In this document: positions 47,541 to 55,324 of the stretch, piece after piece
Position numbering within the stretch: the stretch's first letter is position 1
Layout of the letters: every line of letters starts with the position of its first letter
Assembly (NCBI GenBank): GCA_014799665.1
Contig: JAAVHP010000029.1
Coordinates: 62,001 to 126,000, forward strand
From: Clostridiales bacterium
Lineage (GTDB): Bacteria > Bacillota > Clostridia > Christensenellales > Pumilibacteraceae
Length of the DNA stretch: 64,000 nt
Reading direction: 5' to 3'
Made by a program: the position numbers and the translations under genes
The notes under the pieces: model-generated
Databases searched by the model: none
The model's input: the letters and a program-made list of their open reading frames with translations, nothing else
What the model was told of the DNA's origin: nothing

Positions 47541-50220
47541 CTTCTTCCCCTTCCGCGGCAGAACCGCAAAATATTTCCAAAACCTTTGCTACGCCGTCGG
47601 CGTTATTTGTGTCAGTTACGTAGTCGGCAAGCCGCTTGATAGGCTCGGGCGCGTTAGCCATTACAACGCCCAAACCCGCCGCCTTTATCATGGACGCGTC
47701 GTTAAAGCTGTCGCCCATTGCGATAACCTCGGTCATCGGTATGCCGTACCCGTCCGCAATCGCTTTGAGCGCAACGCCTTTATCGACGCCGCGAAGCACG
47801 CACTCGATCATAGCGGGCTTAAAATCCTCGCCGTCTTTTTTAAGGCGTTGCAGGAACGGCGCGGTCGACTGCGTGTACTGCAATTGCGGAAACTCAACGT
47901 TGAGCCGCTTGGCGGTATCGTCAAGCTCGCGCTCGTCCATTACCAAAACGATCTTAACGATCTTCGATTTTCCGCTCGCCGCGTACTCGCTCAAATCCCC
48001 AACGGCGTCGAACTCGATATTTATATTTTGAGCATACCTTTCGGCAATACTGTCTAATTTTTCTATCTTACTGCCGTCCACCGTGTACACCAGCACGAAC
48101 CGCGAAAGCGTGGGCGCGAGCTTCAAGAACTCTGTCGATATTTCCTTGGGAATATCGTACACATTGAGAATTTCGAGCGAAGCAGAATCTACTATCACGC
48201 TCCCGATATTGCATAACAGCCGCACAGGTCGCTTATCGAGCCCGAGCGCGGGCAAAAACTTTTTAACGCTCCTCGGGCTTCTGCCCGTGGCGAAAGTAAA
48301 TATCCCGCCGCGCTCGACGTAGTCCTTGACCGCCGCGATATTGCCCGCTGAAATTTCGAGGTCGTCGTTTAACAGCGTTCCGTCCAAATCGACGGCTACA
48401 AGCTTGTATTTCATACTATTGTTGTCGCTCACCGTAGGGTGATAATAATCGTAAATGTTCTTAGCAGCTTTCTTTGTGATCCCCGCTTTCTCGGCTATCT
48501 CGTCCGCGCTCGCCTCGACGATAGAGCGAGTGTTAAAGACTTTAAGCACTTTTTTGACGGTCGACGCTCCCACGCCGTCCACGCTTTTCAGCTCGCTCTC
48601 GTACCTACGCGAGCGCAGCGTGCGGTGGTAAAGCACCGCGAACCTATGCGCCTCATCGCGCACGCGCTGTAAAAGTTTGAGCGCGTAGTCCTCGCGTTTG
48701 AGCTTGACGGGTACAGGGTTGCCGCGCAAATACAACTCCTCGTCCTTTTTGGCAAGCCCTATCATAGGCACGGTCACGCCCACGTCGTCGGCGGCGCGCG
48801 AAGCGAACTCCACCTGTTCGAGACCGCCGTCTATCACTATTAGATCGGGCAGTTCATCGAACCCCGCGTCGCCGTTCTTGTACCGAATGAGCCTCCTGGT
48901 AAGCGTTTCGTACATGGACCGAAAATCGTCCGCGCCCTCGACGGTGCGGATACGGTATCTGCGGTACTGCGCCTTGTCCGCCTTGCCGTCGATGAACACA
49001 ACGCCCGAAGCAACCTTGTCGACGCCCGAAATATTGGATATATCGTAGCACTCTATTCGGCGCGCGCTTTTGAGGTTGAACACGCTTTTAAGCCGCTCGC
49101 ACGCGCCTATGGTCATGTCCTGATCGCGCTTGACGCGGTCGGCGCTTTTGAGAAGATAGTCGCGGCAGTTGCGCCCCGCCGTGTCGACGAGCTTTTTGCG
49201 CATACCCTTTTGCGGGAACGTGACCGCAACGCGCTTGCTGAACACCGAACCGAAATACTCGATAAGCGCCGAGGTATCGCACTCGTTTTCCAAGCAGATC
49301 TCGTCGGGCAGCTCGTTGGTCATGGAATAGTACTGCGGCAGGAACGTCGTCATGTCGCCGCCGAACACCTGCGGCTCGTCGATGATATAATTCTTAACGC
49401 CCATCATCTTACCGCCGCGAACTATGCAAACGCTTACCGCGCCGTAAATGCCGTTGTCGGTGTAGCTGAACGCGTCGATATTGACAACGTTGCCGAGCTC
49501 GCCCACAACCTTGCTCTTTAAGCTTTCGAGAACGCGAAGCTGATTGCGGTACGAAATGGCGCGCTCGAAATTCTCGTTCTCGGCGGCCTCGGTCATCTTT
49601 TGCGTTATAATGCCCGAAATATCGTCACCGCCGCCCGAAAGGAACGATATAGCACCGTTGACCGCTTTCATATACTCCGCCCTGTCGCTACGCTCACAGC
49701 ACGGCGCAAGGCACAAGCCAATGTCGTAATTAAGGCAGGGGCGCGGGCGTTTTGCAAGCTTCCCGGAGCACGTGCGCATACGGAAAACGGACTGCAAAAT
49801 CGAAATCACGTCGCGAACGGATATTCCTATAAACGGGCCGAAGTACCGCGCTCCGTCGCGCTTGACCCGCCGCGTCACCTCAATGGTCGGATACTCGGCG
49901 TGCGTGTCGATGCGGATATACGGGTTTGTTTTGTCGTCTTTAAGAAGAATATTATAGTGCGGCTTGTACTTCTTGATAAGGTTGTTTTCGAGCGCGAGCG
50001 CATCCTTCTCGGTGCGCGTGATTATATAATCGAAGTCGGCGATATTGTCCACCATCGCCTGAACCTTGACGGGCTTTTCGCTGTGCTGAAAATACTGTCG
50101 TACCCGCCGCGCGAGTATGACCGCCTTGCCTACGTATATGACCTGCCCCGCGCTGTCGCGCATAATGTATACGCCGGGGGTATCGGGAAGGTCTTTAAGC
50201 TTTTCGGTGATCTTGCTCAC
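47533..50220 (-). CDS. uvrC: UvrC excinuclease fused to a Cof-type HAD phosphatase
   Basis: 895 residues from GTG 50220 (GGAGG 6 bases upstream; GTGA overlap with queH). Residues 1-602 are a full UvrC: GIY-YIG nuclease (GVYIMRDSAGQVIYVGKA), UVR segment (NENFERAISYRNQL), RNase-H-like nuclease (CYDISNISGVDKVASG, DLIVIDGGLEQVEFA) and C-terminal HhH. Residues 603-895 are a complete Cof/HAD hydrolase: DLDGTLL, TGRSPRSV, AMGDSFNDASMI. Between them the frame runs from UvrC's usual end straight into an ATG at 48414 with no stop. UvrC makes both incisions in nucleotide excision repair. The HAD half probably dephosphorylates a sugar phosphate or cofactor. Confidence 0.93.
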   Translation of the reverse strand: MSKITEKLKDLPDTPGVYIMRDSAGQVIYVGKAVILARRVRQYFQHSEKPVKVQAMVDNIADFDYIITRTEKDALALENNLIKKYKPHYNILLKDDKTNPYIRIDTHAEYPTIEVTRRVKRDGARYFGPFIGISVRDVISILQSVFRMRTCSGKLAKRPRPCLNYDIGLCLAPCCERSDRAEYMKAVNGAISFLSGGGDDISGIITQKMTEAAENENFERAISYRNQLRVLESLKSKVVGELGNVVNIDAFSYTDNGIYGAVSVCIVRGGKMMGVKNYIIDEPQVFGGDMTTFLPQYYSMTNELPDEICLENECDTSALIEYFGSVFSKRVAVTFPQKGMRKKLVDTAGRNCRDYLLKSADRVKRDQDMTIGACERLKSVFNLKSARRIECYDISNISGVDKVASGVVFIDGKADKAQYRRYRIRTVEGADDFRSMYETLTRRLIRYKNGDAGFDELPDLIVIDGGLEQVEFASRAADDVGVTVPMIGLAKKDEELYLRGNPVPVKLKREDYALKLLQRVRDEAHRFAVLYHRTLRSRRYESELKSVDGVGASTVKKVLKVFNTRSIVEASADEIAEKAGITKKAAKNIYDYYHPTVSDNNSMKYKLVAVDLDGTLLNDDLEISAGNIAAVKDYVERGGIFTFATGRSPRSVKKFLPALGLDKRPVRLLCNIGSVIVDSASLEILNVYDIPKEISTEFLKLAPTLSRFVLVYTVDGSKIEKLDSIAERYAQNINIEFDAVGDLSEYAASGKSKIVKIVLVMDERELDDTAKRLNVEFPQLQYTQSTAPFLQRLKKDGEDFKPAMIECVLRGVDKGVALKAIADGYGIPMTEVIAMGDSFNDASMIKAAGLGVVMANAPEPIKRLADYVTDTNNADGVAKVLEIFCGSAAEGEEDA

Positions 50221-50804
50221 GCCCGTCCTCCCGCCGAATTTATCTGCTCCTGCGCCTGCGCGAACGAATACTCGCAGCCGCAAAACCGCTGACGGTAAAT
50301 GCCGAACTCGCACGACCGTCGCGTCGATAAAAGAAACCCGTCGCGCTTTTTAAAGTCGCGCGGCAGGAACGGCGCGCCGCCGTCGTAGCTATCGGCAATC
50401 GAAAATATAAGCTTGCTGTTCTTGTGCGGACTGACGGTAAGCGTCGTCGTGTACGCGTCGAAGCCGTGAAGCCCCGCATAGTCCGCCGAAGCGATAAGTC
50501 TATCTGTAAAACACGACGAACACCTCGCCCCGCCCTCGCGGTCGGCGGCACGCTCCGCCGCATAGCCGAGGAAAGACGCGTAATCGTGTTCGGGAACTAC
50601 GAGCGGCAAAGAATAATGCGCGCAAACCGCTTTGAGCGCGTCGAGCCGTTTTTCGAACTCGCCGTCCATAATGCACGGGTTATAAAAGAACACGGTGATA
50701 TCGGCGCCGTCCGAAAGTAACGGTTCGATCGCACCGAGACTGCACGGACCGCAGCACGCGTGCAGTAAGATTTTTTTATCCTTTATATCGCCCGTGAAAA
50801 ACAT
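50217..50804 (-). CDS. queH: Epoxyqueuosine reductase QueH
   Basis: 195 residues. The N-terminal LLHACCGPCS and later CSSCF and the CEFGIYRQRFCGCEYS cysteine group are the metal/iron-sulfur ligands of the QueH (former DUF208) family. It performs the last step of queuosine synthesis in tRNA. Overlaps uvrC start by GTGA and follows dtd by 6 bases. Confidence 0.92.
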   Translation of the reverse strand: MFFTGDIKDKKILLHACCGPCSLGAIEPLLSDGADITVFFYNPCIMDGEFEKRLDALKAVCAHYSLPLVVPEHDYASFLGYAAERAADREGGARCSSCFTDRLIASADYAGLHGFDAYTTTLTVSPHKNSKLIFSIADSYDGGAPFLPRDFKKRDGFLLSTRRSCEFGIYRQRFCGCEYSFAQAQEQINSAGGRA

Positions 50805-50810
50805 AAAAAC

Positions 50811-51260
50811 CTAACCGTAAATAATCGTTATCGGTCCGTCGTTGACCTGGTCGATAATCATGTCCGCGCCGAACACTCCGCTCTCCACACTGCCCGCCGA
50901 GCCGCGCATACAGTCGGTAACGACGTTTACGCAGTAATCGAAAAAGCTACTCGCCTGCACCGCGGGGCGCATGGCGTTTGTAAAGCTCGGGCGGTTGCCG
51001 TGCGAAATATCGGCGCACAGAGTAAAGTTCGATACGAGCAGTATCGAGCCGCCCACGTCGCGCACCGATAGATTCAGCTTGCCGTCGCCGTCGGGAAATA
51101 TGCGCATAGCGACAAGCTTTTGCGCGAACGCAACGATATTCGCCTCGACGTCCGCCTGTTCGATACCCACGTAAACGACAAGCCCTCGCCCGATAGACGA
51201 AACCACCTCACCGCCCACAGATAATGTTGCGCCGTCGACGCGTTGAATAACTGCTTTCAT
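50811..51260 (-). CDS. dtd: D-aminoacyl-tRNA deacylase
   Basis: 149 residues from the inner ATG at 51260, since MKAVIQRVDGATLSVGGEVV is the conserved start. The GNRPSF and C-terminal VNDGPITI motifs are those of DTD. The usual SQFTLYAD reads SNFTLCAD. It removes D-amino acids from tRNA. First gene of a dtd-queH-uvrC/HAD-hprK transcript. Confidence 0.93.
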   Translation of the reverse strand: MKAVIQRVDGATLSVGGEVVSSIGRGLVVYVGIEQADVEANIVAFAQKLVAMRIFPDGDGKLNLSVRDVGGSILLVSNFTLCADISHGNRPSFTNAMRPAVQASSFFDYCVNVVTDCMRGSAGSVESGVFGADMIIDQVNDGPITIIYG

Positions 51261-51304
51261 GCGCTCATTGTAGCATATTTTATTGAAAAGTACAAGCAAA
51301 CCGC

Positions 51305-51333
51305 TTGACAAAAACATTAAAATATACTAAACT
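51305..51333 (+). promoter_or_regulatory. Promoter of tRNA-Val
   Basis: TTGACA (51305-51310) and TAAACT (51328-51333) are spaced by 17 bases, 20 bases before the tRNA. Confidence 0.75.
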
Positions 51334-51352
51334 TATTGTGTTAAATGAATAC

Positions 51353-51428
51353 GGGCAATTAACTCAGCTGGGAGAGTGTCATCTTGACGTGGTGAAAGTC
51401 ACAGGTTCGAGCCCTGTATTGCCCACCA
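51353..51428 (+). tRNA. tRNA-Val(GAC)
   Basis: 76 bases form a full cloverleaf: acceptor GGGCAAT/ATTGCCC, D arm CTC/GAG, anticodon arm TCATC-TTGACGT-GGTGA with anticodon GAC, T arm ACAGG-TTCGAGC-CCTGT, and encoded CCA. Confidence 0.95.
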
Positions 51429-51473
51429 ATGTAAAACGGACGCGAAAGCGTCCGTTTTACATTGGTGGGCAAT
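51418..51473 (+). terminator. 26-base-pair hairpin that includes the tRNA 3' end
   Basis: 51418-51443 is perfectly complementary to 51448-51473, loop GAAA. The left arm starts with the last 11 bases of the tRNA, so an inverted copy of the tRNA end lies at 51463-51473. It lacks a good T-run. Confidence 0.85.
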
Positions 51474-51593
51474 CAGCACGAGTATGCGCCCAGTGTAAAG
51501 CACATATACGAGATACCGGAAAAAGAAAAACAAATTACATTTACGAAACAGTAATTTTGGGCGCAAGTTCGCTAGCCGCTTGCGCGAAGCGCA

Positions 51594-51635
51594 AAGGCCG
51601 CCCGCGAGTCCCGCGGGCATCCCTGTATTGCTTAT
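51594..51635 (+). repeat. GC-rich hairpin repeat, left copy
   Basis: GCCGCCCGC...GCGGGCAT followed by CCCTGTATTGC, a stretch also found in the tRNA-Val 3' end. A related copy is at 52987-53023. The remaining 51474-51764 region holds no convincing gene. Confidence 0.6.
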
Positions 51636-51764
51636 TGTCGCAGCACACTTTTAATATATCAAGCACTCGCCATAATGCCATTTGACTTTAATATTTTAAT
51701 TGCTTGAAATAATATACAATTTGTGATATGATATAAAAAATAATAATGATAGGAATTTGCAACT

Positions 51765-52046
51765 ATGAATAGTAATAAACAAAAATATGAACTAATATTT
51801 AATATTATTAGAACCGAATTAAATAAGGTGGATCCTATGGGACTTTGTCCCGGAGAATTTGCTCCTATTAACGAATATGATCCTGAGACCGCAATGGTAG
51901 TCAATAAAATAAAAGATGTAGAAAACTATGTAGAATTAGCCAAAGAAATATCAATCGTTTTTGATGAAATGTTTGGCGAAAAATTTGATGAAAGTTCTTT
52001 TTATAATTGCGCCCATAATATTTTAGAAGAAGTAAATAAGCTTTAA
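51765..52046 (+). CDS. DUF1871-like small protein
   Basis: 93 residues. The pattern of a proline-containing DPMGLCPG segment, NEYDPETAMVV and a C-terminal helical pair around FDEMFGEKFDE resembles DUF1871 (Bacillus YugE-like), of unknown function. Strongly AT-rich compared with the surrounding genes, and located in the small accessory segment behind tRNA-Val. No strong ribosome binding site. Confidence 0.6.
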   Translation: MNSNKQKYELIFNIIRTELNKVDPMGLCPGEFAPINEYDPETAMVVNKIKDVENYVELAKEISIVFDEMFGEKFDESSFYNCAHNILEEVNKL

Positions 52047-52123
52047 TCATTAAATAAATTCTTTAATATTCGTTTAATGTTACGACGGCTCCATCAAAAT
52101 AAATCGTTTAAAGGGAGAACACA

Positions 52124-52639
52124 ATGAAAAATATTTTCCCCTATCACAAAACATTAATAGTAGGCTGCGGCGGGGCGGGCAAAAGCACGCTCGCCGTGGA
52201 AATGGGAAAACGCTTCGGCTTGCCTGTCGTTCATTTGGATAAATTATGGTGGTTGCCCGATTGGAAAAATCGCACGGAGCAGGAGTTCGACGAAATGCTT
52301 TCCTGCGAGCTTGTAAAGAGCGATTGGATAATCGAAGGCAATTATTTCAGAACATTTAAAACGCGCCTGAAATATGCCGACCTTTGCATATTCCTCGATT
52401 ACGACACCGAGCTTTGCGTGCAGAGCGTATACGAGCGCGCGGAAAAGTATAAAGGCGTGACCCGTCCCGATATGACCGAGGGCTGTATCGAACAAGTAGA
52501 CGACGAGTTTAAAAACTGGATCGCTTCCTTTAAGGAAAACGTTCGCCCGTCAATGCTTGCGGAATTGAAAACCGGCACTACCCCATATATGGTTTTCCAA
52601 ACACGCGAAGAAACCGCGAAGTGGCTTGACGATTTTTAA
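52124..52639 (+). CDS. P-loop kinase-like protein (FlaR/topology-modulation type)
   Basis: 171 residues. A Walker A IVGCGGAGKSTLA lies near residue 14, followed by HLDKLWWLPDW and IIEGNYFRTF, the layout of the small adenylate-kinase-like family annotated as DNA topology modulation protein FlaR. The true substrate is not known. AAAGGGAG lies 8 bases upstream of the ATG. Second gene of the accessory segment. Confidence 0.8.
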   Translation: MKNIFPYHKTLIVGCGGAGKSTLAVEMGKRFGLPVVHLDKLWWLPDWKNRTEQEFDEMLSCELVKSDWIIEGNYFRTFKTRLKYADLCIFLDYDTELCVQSVYERAEKYKGVTRPDMTEGCIEQVDDEFKNWIASFKENVRPSMLAELKTGTTPYMVFQTREETAKWLDDF

Positions 52640-52659
52640 AGTGACTAAATATAAATACG

Positions 52660-52945
52660 TACCCGATGCCAACCCCGTGTGAACACTTTTGGCAGGGCGC
52701 GATTTCGGCTCTTTTCCGCCTTATCTCGCTCGACGTAGCGCATTGGCTACGACTTCGCTCAATAAGTCGACAAATAGCTCAAAACGCGCCTCCGCAAAAG
52801 CAAGCATTTTCAGGGAAACAAATCGTAGGCTTAGACAAGGAAACGCCCGCAGTATTAGCCTTGGGTCGGCTATACAAGGGCGATGACGCAGTATAAGTCA
52901 CGATTCGTCCCTGAAAATGTGTTCAACACGGGTTGACATCGGGTA
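52660..52945. mobile_element. 286-base MITE-like element
   Basis: The left end TACCCGATGCCAACCC and the inverted right end TACCCGATGTCAACCC match, and similarity extends inward through GTGTGAACAC/GTGTTGAACAC and a CAGGG segment for about 48 bases. No transposase. It fills most of the gap between the P-loop protein and the sirtuin. Confidence 0.65.
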
Positions 52946-52986
52946 ACGTGTTCACACATATATAAGTTCTGTCCCCCAACGATAAA

Positions 52987-53023
52987 GCCGCCCGCTTTTT
53001 CAGCGGGCATTCCGGTATTGCCC
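52987..53023 (+). repeat. GC-rich hairpin repeat, right copy
   Basis: GCCGCCCGC-TTTTTCA-GCGGGC followed by ATTCCGGTATTGCCC. It matches the left copy at 51594 and its last nine bases match the tRNA-Val 3' end. It is just beyond the sirtuin stop codon. Confidence 0.6.
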
Positions 53024-53036
53024 TATCAAAAACAGG

Positions 53037-53738
53037 TTATAACAGCTCACCGAGTTTACCGTTGAGTTGATTAGGGAATCCGTCTATATGCGTTTTGTTT
53101 ATAACTATCAAGTTGTCTTTATTTCCACGGAAGTAGCCGATAAAGCCCGCCGCAGGATATACTGACAGCGACGTGCCGCCTACTATGAGCATATCCGCTT
53201 TGCCGATAGCGCTCACTGCGCCGTAAACCGCATCTTCGGGCAGCGCCTCGCCGTAAAGCACGACGTCGGGCTTGATTATGCCGCCGCAATCACATTTGGG
53301 AACGGCGGGAATATGCCCGCAAATCTCGTCTAAGGTATATTTTTTGCCGCAACGAATGCAGTGATTGCTTAGCGTCGTGCCGTGGAGCTCGAACACGTTT
53401 TTGCTCCCTGCGGCTTGGTGCAAGCCGTCTATATTTTGCGTGATAACTGCGATGAGCTTGCCCTCGCGCTCCCACTGCGCCAGTTTTTTGTGGGCGGCGT
53501 TGGGCATAGCCGACCTGAAAATCATTTTATCGAAATAGAATTTATAAAATAAATCGGTATGCGAGTAAAAGTAATCTGATGAAAGTATGACCTCCGGCGG
53601 AACGTCGTATTTTTGGTTATACAAGCCGTCGACACTGCGAAAGTCGGGGATGCCACTCTCTGTCGACACACCTGCCCCGCCGAAAAACACTATTCGCTTT
53701 GCCGCCGCTACGTGAGCCTTATATTCCTCTACCGTCAT
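53037..53738 (-). CDS. cobB: Sirtuin, NAD-dependent protein deacylase
   Basis: 233 residues. GAGVSTESGIPDFRS near residue 20, TQNIDGLHQAAGS near 100, the catalytic His in FELHGT, and a zinc-binding set CIRCG...CDCGG are all intact. It removes acyl groups from lysines using NAD. Single gene. The GC-rich repeat follows its stop. Confidence 0.95.
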   Translation of the reverse strand: MTVEEYKAHVAAAKRIVFFGGAGVSTESGIPDFRSVDGLYNQKYDVPPEVILSSDYFYSHTDLFYKFYFDKMIFRSAMPNAAHKKLAQWEREGKLIAVITQNIDGLHQAAGSKNVFELHGTTLSNHCIRCGKKYTLDEICGHIPAVPKCDCGGIIKPDVVLYGEALPEDAVYGAVSAIGKADMLIVGGTSLSVYPAAGFIGYFRGNKDNLIVINKTHIDGFPNQLNGKLGELL

Positions 53739-53801
53739 AACTTGCTCCTATCGTTCGTTTTACAATTAAGCGCGACGAACTGCGTTAATATAATTAATTA
53801 C

Positions 53802-54515
53802 TCAATGCCTTTCGTCGCTGTCGAACGTTTCACAAAACCTCGCGGCAAAGCTCGGCTTGATATTCTTAACGTCGAGGTGCGGCGTTGCACCGTAAGAAAG
53901 ACAGCGAAGTTGCGCAATTCCGTTCTCCCGCTCCTCCGTAGCGAACGTAGTTATACTCGACGGCGAGGCGCAAAAATGTTGCGCAATTACGACGTGCGGC
54001 ACGTTCATAATATGCGACATTATAACGCTCATAACGCCGAAATGACAAAAGAACACGATACGCTTTTTATTCGAGTTCTCGGCACGGTAATAACGATTTT
54101 CCCTTACGTAACCGTTTTCGGCGAGAATACCGTCGAATCCGCGTATCACCTCGGCGTAAAATTTCTTTATATCGCCCGACTTCATTTCAGCGCAATCGAG
54201 ATACTTATTATAGTCGTAGAACTCGCCCCGACCGCAAAAATACGACGGCATAAAATCCCAGCTCAATTGCTTGGCGCCGTTAAGAAGCGTTACGTCGTGT
54301 GCGAACTCCCTAAGCCAATCGAGGACCGTTATATCCTTATCGTCAAAGCACACCTTAGCCGTAAGCAACGCCCGACCGAGCGGCGAAGCGTAAACTGCGT
54401 CGAATTTTTCGTTTTTGAGATATTCGGCAAGCGCTTTCGCTTGCATTTTTCCAATGTCGGTAAGACCGTCTATATCGTAATCGGGATCGCCGTGTCGAAT
54501 GAAAACAAGTTGCAT
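53802..54515 (-). CDS. Histidine phosphatase family protein
   Basis: 237 residues. The family start LVFIRHGDPDYD carries the catalytic RHG, and later ASPLGRALLTA and FFCHFGVMSVI supply the second Arg and His. Family members act on phosphoglycerates, sugar phosphates or alpha-ribazole phosphate. The substrate here is open. Confidence 0.88.
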   Translation of the reverse strand: MQLVFIRHGDPDYDIDGLTDIGKMQAKALAEYLKNEKFDAVYASPLGRALLTAKVCFDDKDITVLDWLREFAHDVTLLNGAKQLSWDFMPSYFCGRGEFYDYNKYLDCAEMKSGDIKKFYAEVIRGFDGILAENGYVRENRYYRAENSNKKRIVFFCHFGVMSVIMSHIMNVPHVVIAQHFCASPSSITTFATEERENGIAQLRCLSYGATPHLDVKNIKPSFAARFCETFDSDERH

Positions 54516-54558
54516 AATAACACCTATTTGTAAAATGGTACGCGAATTTTTGCATTTA

Positions 54559-55230
54559 TCAATAGGCGTCGATTCGCTCTATGCTTATTATAAACGGATG
54601 CTCGGTGCGGATATTGAGCAGGTTCTCCGAACTGTACTCGGCTTTGGTGAATATGGTCGCCTCGCAGATAGAGTCGTTGCCGTCCGCTCTCACGTGAAAG
54701 CTGAAAAAGTGCTTTACACCGAACACCTCTTTTATTATCGTTTCCTCGCCGTGCGTTTGCTTGAAGACTATATTGAGCCGATACACCTGTTTGGCGTTGA
54801 AGATCTTGAACTTCGTATGTAACAGGCACTGCACGAGTATTAAAATTACGGTTGCGCAGGAAGCCACGATATACAATCCCGCGCCCGCCGCCATGCCGAC
54901 GCCCGCCGTCGCCCACATACCCGCGGCGGTGGTTAGCCCGCGCACCTCTTGCTGACGGAACATGATTATGCCCGCGCCGAGAAAGCCTATGCCCGACACT
55001 ATCTGCGCGGCAACGCGCGACGCGTCGAAGTTCTTCACGTCCGCAAACCCGTATTTGCTGACTACCATTATAAGCGCCGCGCCCATACACACTACCGTAT
55101 GCGTGCGAACGCCCGCCTCCTTGCTGCGAAGCTTCCGCTCGAAGCCGATCGCAAAACCAAGCACGACCGCGAGCAGTACGCCAATAAGCGTTTCAAGCTC
55201 GAATATTGCGCTTTCCGCCGTCGGGAACAT
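54559..55230 (-). CDS. MgtC/SapB-family membrane protein
   Basis: 223 residues. Four to five N-terminal transmembrane helices with the signatures LGFAIGFERKLRSKEAGVRTHT and VSGIGFLGAGIIM, followed by a soluble ACT-like C-terminal domain. MgtC proteins affect Mg2+ homeostasis and the F-type ATP synthase in pathogens. The role in a V-ATPase organism is unknown. Confidence 0.9.
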   Translation of the reverse strand: MFPTAESAIFELETLIGVLLAVVLGFAIGFERKLRSKEAGVRTHTVVCMGAALIMVVSKYGFADVKNFDASRVAAQIVSGIGFLGAGIIMFRQQEVRGLTTAAGMWATAGVGMAAGAGLYIVASCATVILILVQCLLHTKFKIFNAKQVYRLNIVFKQTHGEETIIKEVFGVKHFFSFHVRADGNDSICEATIFTKAEYSSENLLNIRTEHPFIISIERIDAY

Positions 55231-55324
55231 TTTTCTTTACTCCTCTACGTAATATATTCTAAATATAACATAAACGCCAAACAAAATCAAGAAATTTGTC
55301 GAAACAGGTTTATATTTTTAAGTT

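Noticed and set aside
52666..52896. 76-codon plus-strand frame
   Set aside because: It lies wholly within the MITE-like element, starting in the inverted end, and shows no protein-like pattern or ribosome binding site.
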